Origin: Deltaproteobacteria bacterium
GTDB lineage: Bacteria; Myxococcota_A; UBA9042; PHBI01
Length of the DNA: 40,421 bases
Direction of reading: 5' to 3'
Assembly: GCA_006226565.1 (NCBI GenBank)
Contig: SBGO01000646.1
Coordinates: forward strand, 1-40,421
Part shown: positions 21,898 through 33,072 of the stretch, piece after piece
Numbering within the stretch: the stretch's first letter is position 1
Layout: every line of letters starts with the position of its first letter
Notes under the pieces: model-generated
Seen by the model: only the letters and a program-made list of their open reading frames with translations
Databases searched by the model: none
What the model was told of the DNA's origin: nothing
Position numbers and translations under genes: made by a program

Positions 21898-22001
21898 ATG
21901 CTTTCGAGGGAATACGCGTCCACGCCCCCGTTCGGGTGGCGAGACAGCGCGGAGGGAACGCGCTAAGGTCTGCCTCCCCCCCTGTGACGAGAGGTAGGAA
22001 C

Positions 22002-22418
22002 ATGCGGCATCTCACCGTGGCCCTTGGGCTCTTCGCGCTGTGCTTCTCCGGTACGGCCCTCGCTGGCGAGCGCGCCGGCTTCACCGTCGACAAGGCCGCC
22101 CAGACGGTCAGCCACGACTGCAGCGACGGCGAGAGCGTCGTCGTGAACGGCGCCCAGAATACGGTGACCCTCACCGGAAACTGCGGCGGGGTCACGGTCA
22201 ACGGCGCCTACAACAAGGTCTCGATCGCGCACGTGCCGGACCTGACGGTCAACGGCCAGTCGAACACGGTCGACGTCGACGCCGTGGCGAAGGTCTCCAT
22301 GAGCGGCGCGAACAACACGGTCACCTGGAAGAAGGCGATCGACGAGACGAAGAAGGCCCCGGCCGTCACCAAGAGCGGCATGGGCAACACCGTCAAGAAG
22401 GCCGAGGCGGAAGAGTAG
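22002..22418 (+). CDS. Exported DUF3060-family beta-repeat protein
   Basis: The 138-residue protein has an N-terminal signal peptide (hydrophobic residues about 5-18, likely cleavage after TALA at about 21). The mature part has repeated Asn-Xaa-Val steps: VVNGAQNTVTLTGNCGG, VNGAYNKVSI, VNGQSNTVDV and SGANNTVTW. This pattern is typical of DUF3060 proteins and would build a short stacked beta structure with asparagine ladders. The end is Lys/Glu-rich. The ATG at 22002 has an excellent ribosome site (GAGGTAGGA, one base before it). The gene lies 104 bases downstream of the giant surface gene on the same strand, so it may be co-expressed, and a strong hairpin follows its stop. Two cysteines in the mature part (near 41 and 63) could form a disulphide. 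The biochemical role of DUF3060 is not established. Confidence 0.82.
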   Translation: MRHLTVALGLFALCFSGTALAGERAGFTVDKAAQTVSHDCSDGESVVVNGAQNTVTLTGNCGGVTVNGAYNKVSIAHVPDLTVNGQSNTVDVDAVAKVSMSGANNTVTWKKAIDETKKAPAVTKSGMGNTVKKAEAEE

Positions 22419-22442
22419 AGGGCCCTCTGGTGGGCGCGTGAC

Positions 22443-22480
22443 CGTGCCGCGAGGGGCGCCTTGGCGTCCCCCGCGGCACG
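22443..22480. terminator. Strong hairpin between convergent genes, likely bidirectional terminator
   Basis: CGTGCCGC at 22443-22450 pairs perfectly with GCGGCACG at 22473-22480. Inside, GGGG and CGCC pair with CCCC and GGCG around a TT loop, with single-base bulges. It lies between the stop of the DUF3060 gene (22418) and the stop of the four-helix gene (22487). There is no long U tract on either side, so intrinsic termination is plausible but not certain. Confidence 0.65.
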
Positions 22481-22486
22481 CCGCCG

Positions 22487-22804
22487 TCACCGCGTCAGGT
22501 TGACGAGGGTCCCGATGATCCGAGCGAGCCGCTGACGGACCTCGTCGCTGGGCTCGGGCATGTAGTTGACGACAGCGGCCACGTCGTAGCAGGCCCGGGT
22601 CTCGAGGGCCGAGCCGAGGGCGTCGGAGTAGCGTGCGTTGCGGTTCCTGCCGCGCGCCCGGGAGCCCTCCGCGATGTTGAGCGGGACGCTGACGGAGGCG
22701 CGCCGGAGCTGTCGGGCGAGGTCGGGGTCCTTGCGGGCGATGAGCTCGGCGGCCCGGGCGGCGTCGGCGGCGAGCTGGAGGGCGACGGGGTAGATGCGAA
22801 GCAT
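22487..22804 (-). CDS. Four-helix bundle protein (23S rRNA intervening-sequence protein family)
   Basis: The 105-residue, mostly helical protein carries the family signature: a polar first helix, then QLRRASVSVPLNIAEGSRA at about residues 32-50, then a helix with YSDALGSALETRACYDVA. These features mark the IVP/four-helix bundle family (TIGR02436 type), first noticed inside intervening sequences of 23S rRNA genes and also common as stand-alone genes. Here no rRNA sequence surrounds it. Members form oligomeric bundles; their function is not known. The ATG at 22804 is preceded by GAGGAG eight bases upstream. The gene is slightly shorter than the usual ~115-125 residues, and the N-terminus lacks the common opening helix residues. 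It converges on the DUF3060 gene and lies near two clusters of short inverted repeats. Family confidence is high. Confidence 0.85.
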   Translation of the reverse strand: MLRIYPVALQLAADAARAAELIARKDPDLARQLRRASVSVPLNIAEGSRARGRNRNARYSDALGSALETRACYDVAAVVNYMPEPSDEVRQRLARIIGTLVNLTR

Positions 22805-23060
22805 GTGAGCGGCTCCTCGGAAGGTGGGTGTCGTCCCTCCGCCGGCCCTGTCGCCGACGGGGAACGTCCATCCCCCAGCCGCGCGCGCAGGGCCCCGCAA
22901 GGCTGGCGACGCAGTCGCCACCGCCCGGAGCCGCCCGGAGCCACGCGCAGCGAAGCGAGCATGGCGAGGACGGCGAGGACGGCCTGGCCTTGCGAGGCCC
23001 GAGCACGCGGCTACCCTCAGGCGTCCCACGACCGCGACCCAGCCCAACTCGTCTCCCTCC

Positions 23061-23154
23061 AGCCTCCGCCGCGCCCGCCTCCGCCTCCGCCTCCCCCGTC
23101 CGCCTCCGCCTCCGCCTCCCCCGTCCGCGTCCGCGTCCGCCTCCGCCTCCGCCC
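23061..23154. repeat. CCTCCG simple-sequence tract
   Basis: A nearly pure pyrimidine-biased tract of CCTCCG hexamers. Within it, a 24-base unit (23077-23100) recurs exactly at 23102-23125 after one intervening base. Its polypurine/polypyrimidine character could allow slippage or unusual DNA structure. It fills part of the 452-base gap (22805-23256) upstream of the GuaB1-type gene. The rest of the gap has GC-rich sequence with a short GAGGACGGC duplication near 22967-22984 and no convincing gene. Confidence 0.8.
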
Positions 23155-23256
23155 TCGCACACGCTCCCGCCATCCCCCCTTCCGCCCGCGCCCCGTTTCC
23201 CCGAACCGGCCGGGAGTGGTTCAATCGCCCTGAACCCACACCGGAGGTCGGAGGCG

Positions 23257-24705
23257 ATGCGTTTCCTGCATCCCGATCACGACGCCGCGCTCGAGCTCAC
23301 CCTCGACGACGTGTTCCTCGTCCCCAACCGCTTCGACGGGACCTCGCGCTTCGACGTCGACCTGACGCCGGACGACTTCCCCGGCGGCTCGCACCCGGTG
23401 GTCTCGGCCAACATGAACGCCGTCACCGGCAAGCGCATGGCCGAGACGATGGCGCGCTTCGGGGGCCTCGGGGTCCTGCCCCAGGACATGGAGCTCGGCA
23501 CCGTCCGCCGCATCGTGCGCCACATCAAGGGCGCCCACCCGCGCCACGACACGGCGCTCGTGGTCTCGCCGACGGCGACGCTGCGCGACGTGCAGGGGCT
23601 CCTCTGGAAGCGGTCGCACGACATGGTGCTGGTCGCCGACGACGATCGGCGCCTCCTCGGTGTCGTCACCGGGGCCGACCTCCGAAACCAGGACCAGTAC
23701 ACGCCGGCCGCCGCGCTGATGTCGACGGACGTCGTGACGCTGCGACCCGACACGACCAACCGCGAGGCCTTCCTCACCCTCGAGCACGCGCGCGTGAAGT
23801 CGGCGCCCGTGGTCGACGCCGCCGGGCGCGTGGCCGGCATCCTCACCCGGGACGACGCGGTCCGCCTCGAGGTCCTCCACCCCTCCCTCGACGGCGCCGG
23901 CCAGCTCATGGTGGCCGCCGCGGTCGGCATCGGCGGCGGGGCCGGCGCGCAGGCGCGCGACCTCGTCGAGGCCGGCGTCGACGTCATCGTCCTCGACACC
24001 GCCCACGGCCATCAGCGGCGCATGATCGAGGCGATCGCCGAGGTGCGGGCCGCGGTGGGCGATATCCCCCCGCTCGTGGCCGGCAACGTGTGCACTGCGG
24101 AAGGGACGCGCGCCCTCGTCGAGGCGGGCGCCGACGTCGTGAAGGTCAACGTCGGGCCGGGCGCCATGTGCACGACCCGGATGCAGACGGGGGTCGGGCG
24201 GCCGAGCTTCTCGGCCGTGCGGGCCTGCGCGGCCGAGGCGCGGCGGCTCGGCAAGCGCGTGTGGGCCGACGGCGGGGTGCGTGCGCCGCGGGACGTGGCG
24301 CTCTACCTCGCGGCCGGGGCGTCGCGGGTGATGGTCGGGACCTGGCTCGCCGGCACCTTCGAGAGCCCGGGCGACATCCGCGAGGACCGCGAGGGGCGGC
24401 GCTACAAGGAGAACTACGGGATGGCGAGCGCCCGCGCGGTGGCCGAGCGCACGGCCGGGCTCGACGCCTTCGAGCGCGCGAAGAAGAGCTTCTTCCGCGA
24501 GGGCATCTCGACCTCGCGCATCTACTTCCAGGCGGGGCGCGAGAGCGTCGCGGCCATCCTGCTCGAGATCATCACCGGGCTCCGCTCGTCCTTCACCTAC
24601 GTGGCCGCCCACGACCTCCCGAGCTTCGCCGACAAGGCGGTGGTCGGGGTGCAGTCCCTCGCCGGCTTCACCGAGGGGACGCCCCACGGGCAGGTCCGCG
24701 GCTAG
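23257..24705 (+). CDS. guaB1: GuaB1-family IMP dehydrogenase-related protein (probable GMP reductase)
   Basis: The 482-residue protein has a TIM-barrel core split by two CBS domains (about residues 95-210), as in IMP dehydrogenases. The active-site loop is VGPGAMCTTRM with nucleophile C305, followed by GVGRPSFSAV. Phosphate-binding WADGGVR and the YKENYGMAS flap segment (about 386-394) are present. The loop reads 'GAMCTTRM' rather than the usual 'GSICTTR', the mark of the GuaB1 group. The mycobacterial GuaB1 is reported to act as a GMP reductase, converting GMP to IMP with NADPH, rather than as an IMP dehydrogenase. CBS domains may bind adenine or guanine nucleotides as regulators. The ATG at 23257 has GGAGG immediately upstream; the frame extends left but through low-complexity repeats and is not credible. 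No neighbouring purine gene is present. Family sure; reaction direction inferred from relatives. Confidence 0.88.
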   Translation: MRFLHPDHDAALELTLDDVFLVPNRFDGTSRFDVDLTPDDFPGGSHPVVSANMNAVTGKRMAETMARFGGLGVLPQDMELGTVRRIVRHIKGAHPRHDTALVVSPTATLRDVQGLLWKRSHDMVLVADDDRRLLGVVTGADLRNQDQYTPAAALMSTDVVTLRPDTTNREAFLTLEHARVKSAPVVDAAGRVAGILTRDDAVRLEVLHPSLDGAGQLMVAAAVGIGGGAGAQARDLVEAGVDVIVLDTAHGHQRRMIEAIAEVRAAVGDIPPLVAGNVCTAEGTRALVEAGADVVKVNVGPGAMCTTRMQTGVGRPSFSAVRACAAEARRLGKRVWADGGVRAPRDVALYLAAGASRVMVGTWLAGTFESPGDIREDREGRRYKENYGMASARAVAERTAGLDAFERAKKSFFREGISTSRIYFQAGRESVAAILLEIITGLRSSFTYVAAHDLPSFADKAVVGVQSLAGFTEGTPHGQVRG

Positions 24706-24757
24706 CGACAACACCGGCCACTTAGGGATAACCCTTTGAGATCGAACACATCTGCCC

Positions 24758-24856
24758 ACCACGACGACCACGGAGGGCACGGAGGATGTGTGGCCGCTCG
24801 ATCCGAAACCGGGTGCGACCCGCTCCCCCCTCCGTGAGCCCCGTGCTCTCCGTGGT
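24758..24856. repeat. Imperfect inverted repeat of the CACGGAGG type, copy 1
   Basis: The left arm begins ACCACGACGACCACGGAGGG at 24758. The right arm, ending at 24856, reads ACCACGGAGAGCACGGGGCT on the other strand, so about 31 bases pair imperfectly around a ~38-base loop. A run of seven A (24857-24863) follows, which would be a T run upstream of the hairpin on the minus strand. It lies in the 477-base gap between guaB1 and the methyltransferase, which contains no convincing gene. Confidence 0.7.
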
Positions 24857-24979
24857 AAAAAAAGCGTTCCGGTTCAGCGACTTGCGGCCCATCTGATCGA
24901 CATCGCGGCTAGCGACCGTCGTCGGGCGGACGTCCGGAGGACGTCGCCAAGGCCTCGACAGGACGGCGCTCCGATTCTC

Positions 24980-25045
24980 GAACCACGGAGCTCACGGAGG
25001 ACACGGAGAGAGCCACCTTCGTGTCCTCCGTGACCTTCGTGGTTC
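24980..25045. repeat. Near-palindromic inverted repeat of the CACGGAGG type, copy 2
   Basis: The left arm GAACCACGGAGCTCACGGAG starts at 24980. The right arm, ending at 25045, reads GAACCACGAAGGTCACGGAG on the other strand; each continues with GACACGGAG or GACACGAAG. The arms are about 29 bases with few mismatches and a loop under 10 bases. It shares its core with the copy at 24758-24856, showing a repeat family rather than a single hairpin. Confidence 0.8.
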
Positions 25046-25182
25046 AATCGCTGCTCCAAGCCGCTTCCGAAGCCTGGACGCACCACGGGGTCCATCGCGA
25101 CGCGGCAATGCGAGAACGGGTCGTCCGCTGCGGACTCGCCCCCGCGGCGACGTCGGGAGATGCGCGGCGAGGGCGCGCGGGC

Positions 25183-25935
25183 TCAGCTCAGGGCGACGAG
25201 GGCGAAGCCGAGGGTGTCGCGGCCCCAGCGCTCGTAGGCGGCGTACCAGCCGCGCGCGCGGGCCTCGAAGGCCGCCGCGTCGGGGTCCTCGGGGTGGGCC
25301 GCGCAGAACGCGAGCATGTTCGCGAGGTAGGCGCCCTCGTAGGCGTCCCACGAGGCGGTCGAGGCCTCGATCACGCGGCGAACGCGCAGGCGCCCCGGGA
25401 CCGCGAGGGTGTCGAGCTCGGCTCGGCTCGGCATCTCCTCGGGCCCGGCGCCGAGGAGCGCGAGGTAGTCGGGATCGGGCGCCCGCCGCCAGTAGCCCTC
25501 GCCGAGGAGCACGGCGCCCCCGGGCCGGAGGAGCCGCGCGAGCGCGGTCAGGTTCTCCTCGAGGGTCCGCCCCAGGGGGCGGGCACCGACGCACAGGACG
25601 AGGTCCCACGCGCCGGCCTCGAGCGCGTCCGCGCGCACCTCGCCGAGCTCGAGCGCGACCCGGTCGGCGAGCCCGTGGGCGGCGACCAGCGCGCGCCCCG
25701 CCGCGACGAAGGCCGGGTTGAGGTCGATGCCCCGCCCTTCCCCGCCGAGCCGCTCGACGGCCGCGATGAGGAGCGCCCCCTTGCCGCAGCCCAGATCCAG
25801 GATCCGCGGCGCCGCCGGCAGCGCGAGGGCGTCGAGGGCCTCGCCGATCGCCTCGGGCGGCAGCGGGTCGAGGACCTCGAGCGCGCCGTGGGCGAGGGTC
25901 GTGTAGCGGAGCCGCGCGGCGTCCCGCGCGCTCAT
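25183..25935 (-). CDS. Class I SAM-dependent methyltransferase
   Basis: The 250-residue protein has a Rossmann-type methyltransferase core. Motif I is ILDLGCGKGALL at about residues 45-56 (SAM binding), the acidic residue of motif II is in GRGIDLNPAF, motif III is near ELGEVRADAL, and motif IV is WDLVLCVGAR. A post-core segment (LRPGGAVLLGEGYW) follows. The C-terminal third is a less conserved helical part with several aromatic residues, likely the substrate pocket. The substrate cannot be deduced. The ATG at 25935 overlaps the TGA of the SUI1 gene as ATGA, so the two are translationally coupled, and a role linked to translation is possible but only inferred. The stop lies at the edge of the repeat-rich gap and no terminator hairpin with a T tract is visible. 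Confidence 0.85.
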   Translation of the reverse strand: MSARDAARLRYTTLAHGALEVLDPLPPEAIGEALDALALPAAPRILDLGCGKGALLIAAVERLGGEGRGIDLNPAFVAAGRALVAAHGLADRVALELGEVRADALEAGAWDLVLCVGARPLGRTLEENLTALARLLRPGGAVLLGEGYWRRAPDPDYLALLGAGPEEMPSRAELDTLAVPGRLRVRRVIEASTASWDAYEGAYLANMLAFCAAHPEDPDAAAFEARARGWYAAYERWGRDTLGFALVALS

Positions 25936-26291
25936 CCGAGCGTCACCTTCTTGACCCCCAGCTTCGTGAGGTAGGCGGCGACCCGGTCGCGGCAGTCCCC
26001 CTGGAGGACCAGCAGCTCACCGTCGCGGCGCCCGCCGAGGCCGAGGTGGCCCTTGACCTTCTTCAGGAGCGCCTCGAGCTCGTCCGGCGGCAGCTCGAGC
26101 TTGTCCACCAGGGTCACGGTCTTGCCGCCGTAGCCCTTGCGCTGCATCCGGACCACCGCGCGCGCCATCTTCGTCGGCCCCGACGCCTTCTCTCCCGCCG
26201 CCTCGGGCGCCGCTGTCGCGGGTCCCGGCGGGAGCGCGTCCCTGAGCCCCTGCAGCGCGGCGAAGGGGTTGTCGTCTCGATCGTTGGCCAT
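25932..26291 (-). CDS. SUI1/eIF1-like translation initiation factor (YciH family)
   Basis: The 119-residue protein has a Pro/Ala-rich N-terminal tail to about residue 45, then a SUI1 domain: VVRMQRKGYGGKTVTLVDKL (basic strand), a helix with PPDELEALLKKVKGHLGLGG, and the closing GELLVLQGDCRDRVAAYLTKLG. This is the bacterial eIF1-like fold that in eukaryotes monitors start-codon choice on the small ribosomal subunit. Bacterial homologues are dispensable and their role is less clear. The ATG at 26291 is preceded by GGAG with seven-base spacing; longer in-frame starts add Arg/Pro-rich sequence and lack ribosome sites. It is the first gene of a pair with the methyltransferase, overlapping by four bases. 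Family assignment is strong; function in this organism is inferred. Confidence 0.87.
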   Translation of the reverse strand: MANDRDDNPFAALQGLRDALPPGPATAAPEAAGEKASGPTKMARAVVRMQRKGYGGKTVTLVDKLELPPDELEALLKKVKGHLGLGGRRDGELLVLQGDCRDRVAAYLTKLGVKKVTLG

Positions 26292-26406
26292 GGCGTGCTC
26301 CGCGGCGTCCTCGTTCGGGCCGTCGAAGCTAGCGCATGACCCGTGCCCGGCGCCAGACCCGCCGCGACGGTGTCGCGAGCGCCCGCATGGTCTGACGCCG
26401 GGCGGG

Positions 26407-26449
26407 GAGGCGTGGGGCCCGGGCCGCGTTGGCCCGGTCCCCACGCCTC
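26407..26449 (-). terminator. Long hairpin downstream of the DHOD-like gene
   Basis: GAGGCGTGGGGCCCGGGCC at 26407-26425 pairs with GGCCCGGTCCCCACGCCTC at 26431-26449, a 19-base stem with a single mismatch and a 5-base loop. It begins 8 bases beyond the stop of the minus-strand gene ending at 26457. There is no clear U tract, so it may act as a terminator or an mRNA 3'-end stabiliser. The rest of the 26292-26456 gap holds the start region of the SUI1 gene. Confidence 0.7.
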
Positions 26450-26456
26450 ATGCACG

Positions 26457-27461
26457 CTAGCGGTGGCTCCAGGCCCCCGAACGCAGGACCTTCATGTAGT
26501 TGGCCCGCTCGAAGGCCGCCGGCTCGGCGACCTTGCGCTGGCTCATGCTGCCCTGCATCTGCACGATCGACTCGTACTCGTGCGTCTCGAGCCACTGCGC
26601 CAGCTCGTGCCGCACCGCCGCGATGTGGTCGATGCCGTGATGGAGGACGGCCGAGGTCATCATCGCGACCTTGGCGCCCGACATCATCGACTTCACCACG
26701 TCGGTCGCCCCGTGGACGCCGCCGGTCACCGCCATGTCGGCGTTGAGGCGCCCGTACATCACGGCGATCCAGTGGAGCCGCAGCAGCAGCTCCTGGGGGG
26801 ACGACAGCTCGAGCCGCGGCACCACCTCGAGCGCCTCGAGGTCGAAGTCTGGCTGGTAGAAGCGGTTGAACAGCACCAGCCCGTCCGCGCCGATCTGATC
26901 GAGGCTCGCGCAGAAGTTCGGGATCGAGCTGAAGAAGGACGACAGCTTCACCGCCACCGGGATCGACACGCTCCGCTTCACGTCGCGCACCAGCTCCAGG
27001 TACATCTCCTCGAGCTGCGACCCCGACACGTCGAGGTCGGTCGGCATGAAGTAGGTGTTGAGCTCGAGCGCGTCGGCGCCCGCCTCCTCCATCCGCTTCG
27101 CCCAGCCGATCCAGCCGCCCGACGAGATGCCGTTGAGGCTGGCGATGACCGGGATCTTCACGGCCGCCTTGGCCTTCCGGATGTGCTCCAGGTAGGCGTC
27201 GGGCCCGATGTTGTACGTCGCCATGTCCGGGAAGTAGGACGTGGCCTCGGCGTAGCTCTCGGCGCCGTGGAAGAGGTTGCGGTCGAGGTCCTGGCTCTCG
27301 AGGGTGATCTGCTCCTCGAAGAGCGAGTGGAGCACGACCGCCGCGGCGCCCGCGTCCTCCATCCGGCGGATGTTGTCGATGTCCTGCATCATCGGCGACG
27401 ACGAGCAGACGAGGGGGCTCGAGAGCTCGAGGCCGAGGTACTTGGTCGACAGATCGATCAT
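26457..27461 (-). CDS. Dihydroorotate dehydrogenase-like FMN protein
   Basis: The 334-residue protein has an FMN-binding TIM barrel of the dihydroorotate dehydrogenase superfamily. Features are STKYLGLELSSPLVCSSSPM at the start, a barrel strand with PVIASLNGISSGGW, ADALELNTYFMP, IPVAVKLSS, GADGLVLFNRFYQPDF, and the C-terminal phosphate-binding part MAVTGGVHGATDVVKSMMSG. The 'LFNRFYQPD' motif differs from pyrimidine-pathway PyrD, and no other pyrimidine gene is near. It sits one base after the stop of the PFOR gene (TAAGATG), so the two are surely one transcription and translation unit. Such a 'DHOD-like' partner of NifJ recurs in other bacteria, but its substrate is not established. An electron-transfer role with ferredoxin or a flavin-linked reductase is inference. 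A long hairpin follows. ATG at 27461. Confidence 0.87.
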   Translation of the reverse strand: MIDLSTKYLGLELSSPLVCSSSPMMQDIDNIRRMEDAGAAAVVLHSLFEEQITLESQDLDRNLFHGAESYAEATSYFPDMATYNIGPDAYLEHIRKAKAAVKIPVIASLNGISSGGWIGWAKRMEEAGADALELNTYFMPTDLDVSGSQLEEMYLELVRDVKRSVSIPVAVKLSSFFSSIPNFCASLDQIGADGLVLFNRFYQPDFDLEALEVVPRLELSSPQELLLRLHWIAVMYGRLNADMAVTGGVHGATDVVKSMMSGAKVAMMTSAVLHHGIDHIAAVRHELAQWLETHEYESIVQMQGSMSQRKVAEPAAFERANYMKVLRSGAWSHR

Positions 27462-27462
27462 C

Positions 27463-31029
<3,567 letters not shown>

Positions 31030-31337
31030 GGGCGCAGCTCCTCGTTCGCGGTGATCCCATCGGTCGCGCGGGTGCTGGAGAGCACGAGACACGCGGCTCA
31101 AATGCGACCCCCGCCGGGAAGCACATTGCGTGCCAGCCTGCGCACGGAATTCACGGCCAATGACCTCGCGGGGTTCGACGCTCACCGATGAGTTACGCAT
31201 GTGGGGTTTCGCACACCGCAGTGCAAAGTGAGGGGTGTAATGCCCCTCCGCGACAGCGTGACGCAGTGCACCATCACTGGTGTTCGCGTCCCGCCCCGTC
31301 TATCATCGCTCGCGAGAGGAGCCGGCGAGGAGGCGCG
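31030..31337. promoter_or_regulatory. Divergent regulatory region between nifJ and the hybrid kinase
   Basis: The 308-base gap between divergent genes contains two small perfect palindromes: GAGGGG/CCCCTC with a 7-base loop at 31230-31248, and CACCA/TGGTG with a 4-base spacer at 31269-31282. They could be operators or short hairpins in the kinase leader. The Shine-Dalgarno of nifJ (GAGGAG) is at the left end and that of the kinase (GAGGAGG, about 31327-31333) at the right. I cannot assign a confident promoter. Confidence 0.35.
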
Positions 31338-32987
31338 ATGAAGCCGTCAGCGCATACCGAAGGCCCACCTTCGGCCGAACGTCCGGGCGCGCCCGGCGGC
31401 GAGCCCTCACGCGCCGACGACGACGCGGCGCACGCGCTGCAGGACGCGGAGCGGCGGGCCACCGAGGCCCAGGGGCACTATCACGACCTGGCGAGCATGC
31501 TCCCAGCGCTCATCAGCGAGACCGACGCCGAGGGGCGCCTGGTCTTCGTCAACCGCTACGGGCTGGAGCTGACCGGCTACGGCGAGGACGAGTGGCGCGG
31601 CCTGTCGCTCATCGACGTCGTCGCGCCGGTCGACCGCGCCCGCGTGATGGAGAACTTCGCGCGGCGGATGGCGGGCGCGGAGCTGCCGCCGAGCACCTAC
31701 CACGTGCTGCACCGCGACGGCGTCACGCTCATCCCGATCGAGCTGCGCGCCGCCAACATCGTCAGCCAGGGGCGCGTCGTCGGCACGCGCTGTGTCCTCT
31801 TCGACCTGCGCGACCGCGTCGCCGCCGAGCGCGAGCGCCTCCACTACGAGCAGCGCACCCTCGAGGCGCGGCGCCTCGAGAGCCTCGGGGTGCTCGCCGG
31901 GGGCGTGGCGCACGACTTCAACAACCTCCTCGCGGTCGTGCTCGGCAACGCCGACCTCGCGCTCCTCGAGCTCCCGCCGGAGTCGTCGGCGCTCGCCCAC
32001 GTGCGCGACATCTGGGTCGCCGCCCAGCGGGCGGCGGCGCTGACGAAGCAGCTCCTGGCCTACGCCGGCAAGGCGCCCTTCCACCGCACGTCGGTCGACG
32101 CGAACGCCCTCGTGCACAGCGCCCTGGCGCAGCTCCCGGGCGGAGCGGACGACCCGCGGGTCGACCTCCAGCTCAGCGCGGAGCTCCCGCCGGTCCACGG
32201 CGACCGCAGCCACCTCGCCCAGGTCATCCAGAACCTCGTCGCCAACGCTCTCGAGGCCCTCCCGCCGGGGCGCGGATCGGTGACCGTCGAGACGCGGCGG
32301 GTCGACGTCAGCGCCACGGCGCAGCCCCCCGGCCTCCAGGACCCGGACCAGCTCCCGCCGGGGCCCTACATCCGCTGCTGCGTGCGGGACGATGGGATCG
32401 GGATGGACGCCCGGACCGTCGCGCGCATGTTCGAGCCCTTCTTCACGACGAAGTTCACCGGCCGCGGGCTCGGGCTTTCGGTGGTGGTCGGGGTGATGCG
32501 CTCCCACGGCGGCGGCATCGCGGTCAGGAGCCAGCCGGGTCGCGGGACCTGCGTCGACGTCTACCTGCCGGTCGCCTCCACCCGCGCCGAGCGGCGCGAG
32601 GCCGCGCCGGAGGACCGCCTCGCGCCGCTGTGCGGGCGGGCCCTGGTCGTCGACCACGTGCCGGAGGTGGCGGGGATCGTGGCCCGGCTCCTCGGGCGTC
32701 TCGGCCTCGAGACCGAGACGGCCCGGGACGCGGCCCAGGCGACGCGCGCGGTCGAGACGCAGCGCTTCGACGTGGTGCTCGCGGCGAGCCGCGGCGGGGG
32801 TGAGGGGGCGCAGGTGGTCCGGGCGGTGAGCGCGTCGGCCCCGGACCTCCCGGTGGTCCTCTACAGCGCCGACAGCGAGCACGCGGTCCGCGAGCGGCTC
32901 GGCGACGTACGCGTCGCCGGCTACCTCGACAAGCCCTTCGACCTCCACCTGACCCACGTCACGCTCCGGGCCGTGCTCGACCGGTGA
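31338..32987 (+). CDS. PAS hybrid histidine kinase with C-terminal receiver lacking the phospho-acceptor Asp
   Basis: The 549-residue soluble sensor kinase has a charged N-terminal tail (1-35), a helix and a PAS domain (about 50-165). The phosphotransfer helix follows with GGVAHDFNNLLAV (H192), then the ATP-binding domain: N box QNLVANALEAL (about 299-309), DDGIGM (351-356) and FEPFFTTKFTGRGLGLSVVVG. The receiver domain (about 432-545) has VVD near its start and the conserved LDKPF lysine, but the strand-3 position of the accepting aspartate reads LAA (Ala483). It therefore cannot be phosphorylated in the usual way and may be a pseudo-receiver acting as a regulatory or docking domain. There are no membrane helices, so it senses an internal signal; no cofactor-binding residue is obvious in the PAS domain. 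The ATG at 31338 is preceded by GAGGAGG. No response-regulator gene is adjacent, so it is orphan here. Confidence 0.9.
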   Translation: MKPSAHTEGPPSAERPGAPGGEPSRADDDAAHALQDAERRATEAQGHYHDLASMLPALISETDAEGRLVFVNRYGLELTGYGEDEWRGLSLIDVVAPVDRARVMENFARRMAGAELPPSTYHVLHRDGVTLIPIELRAANIVSQGRVVGTRCVLFDLRDRVAAERERLHYEQRTLEARRLESLGVLAGGVAHDFNNLLAVVLGNADLALLELPPESSALAHVRDIWVAAQRAAALTKQLLAYAGKAPFHRTSVDANALVHSALAQLPGGADDPRVDLQLSAELPPVHGDRSHLAQVIQNLVANALEALPPGRGSVTVETRRVDVSATAQPPGLQDPDQLPPGPYIRCCVRDDGIGMDARTVARMFEPFFTTKFTGRGLGLSVVVGVMRSHGGGIAVRSQPGRGTCVDVYLPVASTRAERREAAPEDRLAPLCGRALVVDHVPEVAGIVARLLGRLGLETETARDAAQATRAVETQRFDVVLAASRGGGEGAQVVRAVSASAPDLPVVLYSADSEHAVRERLGDVRVAGYLDKPFDLHLTHVTLRAVLDR

Positions 32988-33072
32988 GCCGCGGCCCGCG
33001 CGACGCCCCCGGGACGTCGACACCCCGAGACGCCGGTTGCTTTGGGCGCGCGCTTGGGGCAGGAGTGGCCTC

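Noticed and set aside
22805-23256. Possible N-terminal extension of the GuaB1-type gene
   Set aside because: The frame is open but consists of CCTCCG repeat translation; the ribosome site and family homology place the start at 23257.
24874-25095. A small minus-strand ORF with HEGHGGHEG-like sequence
   Set aside because: It is the translation of the CACGGAGG inverted repeats, a common annotation artefact, with no independent gene evidence.
25021-25974. Plus-strand ORF of 317 codons opposite the methyltransferase
   Set aside because: Composition is that of a shadow; the minus strand has complete SAM-binding motifs.
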